Below, piece by piece: positions 59,999-64,000 of a DNA stretch of 64,000 bases (position 1 is its first letter; each line of letters opens with the position of its first letter). Both the position numbers and the translations under genes were made by a program. Origin of the DNA: JABDLO01 sp041749255 (lineage in GTDB: Bacteria; Bacteroidota; Bacteroidia; Chitinophagales; Saprospiraceae); NCBI GenBank assembly GCA_041749255.1, contig JBGTBR010000023.1, positions 103,395 through 167,394 on the forward strand, written 5' to 3'. The notes below the pieces were generated by a model. It was not told the origin of the DNA, made no database searches, and worked only from the letters and a program-made list of their open reading frames with translations.

Positions 59999-60931
59999 AT
60001 GGATTCTAGAATTTGTCTTTCAGGATTAGTCGCGTTGGGTATTATATTACTTGTAGGATGCAAAAATGATGACTTCACCTTTTCAACTGACAATGAAGCA
60101 CTGCAAAACAGCTATAATGAATATAACAATAATAAGAGTCTGGATGCTGCAGCAGGCTTTGCCACATTGTCAATGCAGTACATCATCAATCAACCTGAAG
60201 CAAAAGATAGGAAAATGGTACTGGAAGCTGCCTTAATGGCTTCAAAAGAACAACAACTTCAATCCGCTGCCATTAATTTTCTAACGATACTTATTAAGGA
60301 TTATCCCCGCGACAAAAATACACCGGATCGAATTTTTGAATTGGCAACTCTTTTGAAAGAGCTCAATAAAGAAGCCGCAGGCAATACTTTACTACTGTCC
60401 TACATCAACCAAAATAAAAACAGTAAGAATAAAAAAGAAGTAGATACATTACTGGGAGACCACGCTGGTAAAACAGTGTCAGATTATCTTTTAGAGACAG
60501 GAGAAAGAATATTTATAAACCCGGATCCCATTGGTATAAACAGAGCTGCTGCACAATCCTATGTAGATGCCTGTGAAGCGTTTGCCATTGCCAATCCTGA
60601 TAATGTTTCTGCTCCAGACTATCTGTATAGGGCTGCGGATGTATCGAAGACATTAAAGACCCATTCGAAAACACTTACCCTTTATGACTGGATTATACAG
60701 CGATATCCCGAATATGAAAAGGCACCGGAAGTCCTGTTTTTGAAGGGATTCATCCTGCAAAATGACCTGATCAACAATGAAGCTGCCAGAAAAGCCTATG
60801 GAGACTTTCTCAATAAATATCCCAACCATCCTATGGCAGAAAGTGCAAGCTTCCTCCTTGAGAATATTGATAAAACCGATGATGAAATATTAAAAATGCT
60901 GGAGGAGAAAAGTAAGAAAGAGGTACAGTAA
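59999..60931 (+). CDS. Lipoprotein with TPR-like repeats
   Basis: A 310-residue predicted lipoprotein: signal peptide with lipobox LLVGC (Cys22). The rest is helical, with TPR-like pairs. DPIGINRAAAQSYVDACEAF and YDWIIQRYPEYEKAPEVLFLKGFILQN-type helices (shown in parts) and DFLNKYPNHPMAESASFLLE carry the usual Tyr/Ala/Pro positions of YbgF/BamD-like repeats. It may act in outer-membrane or cell-envelope assembly, but BamD itself would be shorter and more conserved. Isolated gene. Confidence 0.75.
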   Translation: MDSRICLSGLVALGIILLVGCKNDDFTFSTDNEALQNSYNEYNNNKSLDAAAGFATLSMQYIINQPEAKDRKMVLEAALMASKEQQLQSAAINFLTILIKDYPRDKNTPDRIFELATLLKELNKEAAGNTLLLSYINQNKNSKNKKEVDTLLGDHAGKTVSDYLLETGERIFINPDPIGINRAAAQSYVDACEAFAIANPDNVSAPDYLYRAADVSKTLKTHSKTLTLYDWIIQRYPEYEKAPEVLFLKGFILQNDLINNEAARKAYGDFLNKYPNHPMAESASFLLENIDKTDDEILKMLEEKSKKEVQ

Positions 60932-61067
60932 AGAAAACAAAAAGAATCGTGAGAGATTCTGCTTCTAGAATTTTTTTTTGAAAGGTAGGATTTCGGCCAA
61001 AAATACTTTCAAATAAATGGGATTATAACTACTTAGCTTGATTTCGATTTATCAACCAGGATTTATC

Positions 61068-61131
61068 AATTACGAATTACGAATTACGAGACTTTAGGTC
61101 ATCATTTCAATTCAATTCGTAATTCGTAATT
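61068..61131. repeat. 18-bp perfect inverted repeat of a 7-nt unit at the end of the nucleotidyltransferase gene
   Basis: AATTACGAATTACGAATT (61068-61085) and its exact reverse complement (61114-61131) flank a 28-bp loop. Each arm is two and a half copies of the 7-nt AATTACG. The right arm and loop carry the last codons and the stop of the nucleotidyltransferase gene on the minus strand. This is related in style to the simple repeats at 18.5, 26 and 27.7 kb. Confidence 0.85.
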
Positions 61132-61646
61132 TCTTCTCTATTATCCAAAGAATAAAACTTAACTCCTTCTTTGAATCTGTTAAGGTCTTTACTGTTTAAA
61201 TTACGATAATTTCTATATTGAAAGGATGGGACAACATCAGCATTAACTCTGTAAGAGTTAGATTTTTCTTCAATACAATTGTTTTTAGAATTAATGTTTT
61301 CTTGCCCAAATTTACTAATAAGTGCATTATGAATGTCTTGTCGAAAAGTGTCAAGACTGTTTGTCCCTTCTACAAATCCATAATCCTCTTTTGTTACATT
61401 ATCTGAATATTCAGCGTAGAATGTATCCTTTAATACTGTCCATATATCAATATCACTTTCTGCTCTTACATTGGTATTATTGGCGTATGAACCTTGTACA
61501 AAAACCTCAATATTTTTATTCTTTAAATGCTCAGAAGCAGAAATAGCATCTTTTATCATTGATATGGCGTTTGAAATTCTTTGTTCTTCGCTTTCGCTTG
61601 CAGGTCTTTGCCAATGAACAAATGTTTCTTCTGAGAATTTACTCAT
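61107..61646 (-). pseudogene. Nucleotidyltransferase (CD-NTase/OAS-like fold), apparently 3'-truncated
   Basis: A 179-residue polymerase-beta-fold nucleotidyltransferase. The catalytic pattern is visible: Gly-Ser in VQGSYANNTNVR (52-53), metal-binding Asp65 and Asp67 in ESDIDIW, and a third Asp137 in NADVVPSFQYR. Related proteins, including many CBASS cyclases and MNT-like enzymes, run to about 300 residues with a helical C-terminal domain. Here the frame stops right after the NREEITNY segment, whose last codons lie in a 7-nt-unit inverted repeat. It is therefore probably a truncated remnant. It lies 91 nt downstream of an OLD-like ATPase/TOPRIM gene on the same strand, suggesting a former two-gene system. 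A short functional variant cannot be excluded. Confidence 0.65.
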
Positions 61647-61737
61647 GTATTTTTACTGTTTATTTAATTGCCGAGAATGGTCCATGATAAGTCGTTGTCT
61701 CTGATGTAGGAATATGCGATCTTATCGATTGTTAGAC

Positions 61738-63777
61738 TCAGTTATTTTTTGATCTAATATAAGTGTACAGGTTTTCTGTAATTCTTTTTGCATGTTCATT
61801 TACTTGTACATCGTCCCAAGTTATTGTGCCATTTTCACTGGCCTTTAAAATAAATTCAGAGATTTTGTTTTTATAATATGTAGTTAGCGTTCCGCTATCT
61901 CCTTTAAAATTCCTGACTTTTTTAAGCTTAGGATTAAGTCTTTTGTTAAAAAATTCCCCCAATCGAACAGATTCATAATCCTTATCAGCAATTCTAAATC
62001 TCGATGAATCAATTTCCCATATACTCTTAAACAGTAAGAGTAATATTTTTGATGAGATGATATTCTCAATTTCAATTGCACCTGTTTGGTTATATATAAA
62101 GTCATCTCTTGTGAGACTCTCCAGTTCTTTATGCTTTTTTTCTTTTTCTGTGTCAGTATCTGCCAGAAGAAATATTTTGTTTGTGATTAAATGTGCCTTA
62201 ATCTTTTCAATTTCAGAGGCAGAAACATCTTCACTAAATAAATAGTGGACTAGATTTGAACCTGCATATTCAAAGAATGTATAATGATAACCTTCTATAA
62301 ATTCAGCGATGCCTTGACTCTTACAGTACACGTTTAAGAATGCTTTAATTATATATCTATCTGAAATACCTTCAACCCAGATAGAACAATTAGACATAAA
62401 GGTTGATGAATTCTTTACTCCTATTAACTCAAGTGTTTTAGTTTTTGAATTTGTTACATTTCTTATTAATGAGTAGTTTTCATCTTTCGTAATTATTTGT
62501 TCAAAGGAAAGTATGTTCACTAATTTTTCTTGATCTATCACGCAATTCAGTAAATGATTAGAATGTGAGGATATGAAAATATTAAGGTTTTTTTCTACAA
62601 TCTCAGGACTTTTTGTAATTGTATTTAGGAATAATGACTGAAGGCCAGGATGCAAATTAATTTCAGGTTCTTCGATAAATATCCAATCTCCGCTGTCTGC
62701 ATTAAAAATTGGGAATAGTAAAATTAATAGTGATTGGATTCCATCTCCAAGTTGATGAATTTTTCTATCTGAGTCATTTTCTATATATATTTGAATTTGC
62801 CCCGGTTCATCTTCAAGAGGAATGATATCTATTGTTTTATTTTCAAAAAAGTAAAAGGATATAAAATTCTCAAATTCATCAAATCTTTCTCTGATAGTTC
62901 TAATACTATTTCTTATGGATTTAATCTCCTTGTATAGATTCTGCCCTGTGAAAATTTTTACATTACTTTTAAAATTATAGTATTTAGCTATTGTATCAGC
63001 AAATATATTTGTGTTTAATAAGCTTTCTTTTATTCCTCCGTCTGAATCAATATTTTCAATTAATTGAACTGTCCCTCTAAGTGTTGGTATATAAGTTTTA
63101 TTTGGTGATTCAATTAGATATTCTAAGGAGACTAGTTCTTCCACAAAAGATGCTAATTCAATTACATAATCTTCAATATATGAAGGTCTTGAAATCTTTT
63201 TTTCCTTGATATGTATAGTCATGAACTGTGTAATTGGAATTCTACTTTCTGTTAATTCTGGAACTTTAAGCACTACTTTAAAAGCAGCGTTTAAGAGTTC
63301 AACTTCAGATTTAATTTCTTCAATTAAACTTACATCTGGATTTGAAAATAATTTATTTATTTTATCCATTATGGATTTAAAGCTCGATCTCTTAATATTG
63401 AATTCAGCGCCTTCAAACCTGCTTATGAATTCTATAACCTCTTTGAATGTATCTGGATTTTCCTTGAATGGCTTAGTTTTTAAATTCGCTTTTAGATTTT
63501 TTATACGAATAAAAACCTCACCTGCATAGTTTGGGACCTTATCCATAATTTCTTCAAACCTTCCATAAATTGAATAATGGTTTTTAGAGCAAAATAAATA
63601 ACTATCAGTAGTCAAAATATGTCTTAAAAATCTACTCTTTCTGGAATTGTTTGCTCCAACTATTATTGTAACTCTTCTGTTTAATTGTATTCTTTTTAAG
63701 GGTACTTCTTTCCCATCCTCAAAGATTTTAAACTCCTTTGATAATTCTTCATTTGTGCCTAAATCTAATGATATCAT
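61738..63777 (-). CDS. OLD-like ATPase with C-terminal TOPRIM nuclease domain
   Basis: A 679-residue ABC/SMC-like ATPase with a TOPRIM domain. The Walker A position reads GANNSRKS (41-48), with Arg where the consensus has Gly before Lys-Ser. Walker B is WIFIEEPEINLHPG (365-378), the signature-like LGDGIQSLLIL precedes it, and the H-loop is ISSHSNHLL. A coiled-coil-like insertion covers about 80-320. The TOPRIM part has WVEGISDRY (467-475) and LLADTDTEK with Asp540 and Asp542, then EIENII. OLD, GajA and similar proteins are anti-phage nucleases, so defence is a reasonable inference. The gene is more A/T-rich than its neighbours and sits next to an IS630-type element. Confidence 0.85.
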   Translation of the reverse strand: MISLDLGTNEELSKEFKIFEDGKEVPLKRIQLNRRVTIIVGANNSRKSRFLRHILTTDSYLFCSKNHYSIYGRFEEIMDKVPNYAGEVFIRIKNLKANLKTKPFKENPDTFKEVIEFISRFEGAEFNIKRSSFKSIMDKINKLFSNPDVSLIEEIKSEVELLNAAFKVVLKVPELTESRIPITQFMTIHIKEKKISRPSYIEDYVIELASFVEELVSLEYLIESPNKTYIPTLRGTVQLIENIDSDGGIKESLLNTNIFADTIAKYYNFKSNVKIFTGQNLYKEIKSIRNSIRTIRERFDEFENFISFYFFENKTIDIIPLEDEPGQIQIYIENDSDRKIHQLGDGIQSLLILLFPIFNADSGDWIFIEEPEINLHPGLQSLFLNTITKSPEIVEKNLNIFISSHSNHLLNCVIDQEKLVNILSFEQIITKDENYSLIRNVTNSKTKTLELIGVKNSSTFMSNCSIWVEGISDRYIIKAFLNVYCKSQGIAEFIEGYHYTFFEYAGSNLVHYLFSEDVSASEIEKIKAHLITNKIFLLADTDTEKEKKHKELESLTRDDFIYNQTGAIEIENIISSKILLLLFKSIWEIDSSRFRIADKDYESVRLGEFFNKRLNPKLKKVRNFKGDSGTLTTYYKNKISEFILKASENGTITWDDVQVNEHAKRITENLYTYIRSKNN

Positions 63778-63860
63778 TTACTTATTTCTTGATTAAGTCT
63801 AACAATTATATACCCGCAACTCCAACCCTCCTATTGCATATTTATATAGTACTGACGTTC

Positions 63861-63919
63861 TAGTGTCATGTCAATTAAATAATGTCTGTTATTTATTTGT
63901 ATATTTGTTATAAAAAAAG
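63861..63919 (+). mobile_element. Putative left end of an IS630-type element
   Basis: TAGTGTCATGTCAATT starts at 63861, with TA at the boundary as expected for IS630 insertions into a TA dinucleotide. The transposase gene begins 59 nt further on. The other end is beyond the window, so the boundary is inferred. TATATTTG (63900-63907) could be the transposase promoter. Confidence 0.4.
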
Positions 63920-64000
63920 ATGGCACACATTTACAAAGTAACATTGACGAGATCCGAGCGTGAGCAATTAAAGGCTATTGTCAGTAAAGGCAAGCATAGT
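63920..64000 (+). CDS. IS630-family transposase, N-terminal fragment (runs off window)
   Basis: From the ATG at 63920 the frame reads MAHIYKVTLTRSEREQLKAI followed by VSKGKHS. It stays open to the last base (27 residues). This is the typical IS630-family N-terminus, with YxVTLTxxER followed by a Lys-Gly before the first helix-turn-helix. Only the beginning is visible, so completeness is unknown. It lies beside an OLD-like ATPase gene and supports mobility of this region. Confidence 0.75.
   Translation, partial: MAHIYKVTLTRSEREQLKAIVSKGKHS

Noticed and set aside
61107..61646. Confident assignment as a CBASS cyclase
   Set aside because: The protein is short, lacks the C-terminal domain and its neighbour is not a typical CBASS effector, so only a general nucleotidyltransferase call is made.

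Overview
The window is about 64 kb of an AT-rich chromosome from a member of the Bacteroidota, most likely a free-living aerobe. Four things point there: -7 promoter elements of the form TAnnTTTG, carboxypeptidase-regulatory/outer-membrane beta-barrel proteins, a fused hisB and hisIE in a Bacteroidota-style his operon, and SatD/DUF3307 and DUF5522 proteins. A Saprospiria-like lineage is possible, but the sequence alone does not settle it. Most of the window is ordinary housekeeping gene content on both strands. No rRNA, tRNA or CRISPR array was seen.

Layout. 1-2.9 kb (minus): two GT4-type glycosyltransferases followed by a partial ribB. 3.2-9.2 kb: lolD, a Cys-rich DUF5522 protein, a META-NlpE-META lipoprotein, a CRY-DASH photolyase homologue, a small lipoprotein with a SCO-type copper protein, and a DUF1684 protein. 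9.2-16.3 kb (minus): the complete histidine operon hisG-D-C-B-H-A-F-IE, with tightly overlapping genes. It is preceded by a His-rich leader peptide and a complete attenuator (pause hairpin, antiterminator, terminator). 16.7-21.5 kb: an ABC exporter pair, a YfcC-like transporter and an ArgE-like deacylase. 21.5-25.8 kb (minus): DUF3307/SatD pair and TrkH/TrkA potassium uptake. 25.8-28.5 kb: long simple-sequence arrays around a low-molecular-weight phosphatase gene, then an unknown Cys-rich secreted protein. 28.5-36.6 kb: aldo/keto reductase, TspO-like membrane protein, uvrC-mgsA, S9 peptidase and a RES/Xre toxin-antitoxin pair. 37-45 kb: two TonB-type outer-membrane receptors and glgA-glgC. 45-54.6 kb: bshC, accD, hemE, dapB, dnaG, fba, trxB. 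55-61 kb: membrane-anchored subtilisin, aroK, a 286-bp tandem repeat, yajC, a CPD photolyase and a TPR-like lipoprotein.

The right end (61-64 kb) is accessory. An OLD-like ATPase/TOPRIM gene is followed by a nucleotidyltransferase gene that looks cut short inside a simple-repeat inverted repeat. An IS630-type transposase begins just beyond, running off the window. This has the look of a decaying defence or conflict module.

The most interesting regulatory element is the his attenuator at about 16.29-16.42 kb, where all three alternative RNA structures and the leader peptide can be read directly. The most unusual genomic structures are the arrays of 6-, 7- and 8-nt tandem repeats between genes (18.5, 26, 27.7 and 61.1 kb) and the two-copy 286-bp repeat at 57.5-58.0 kb.
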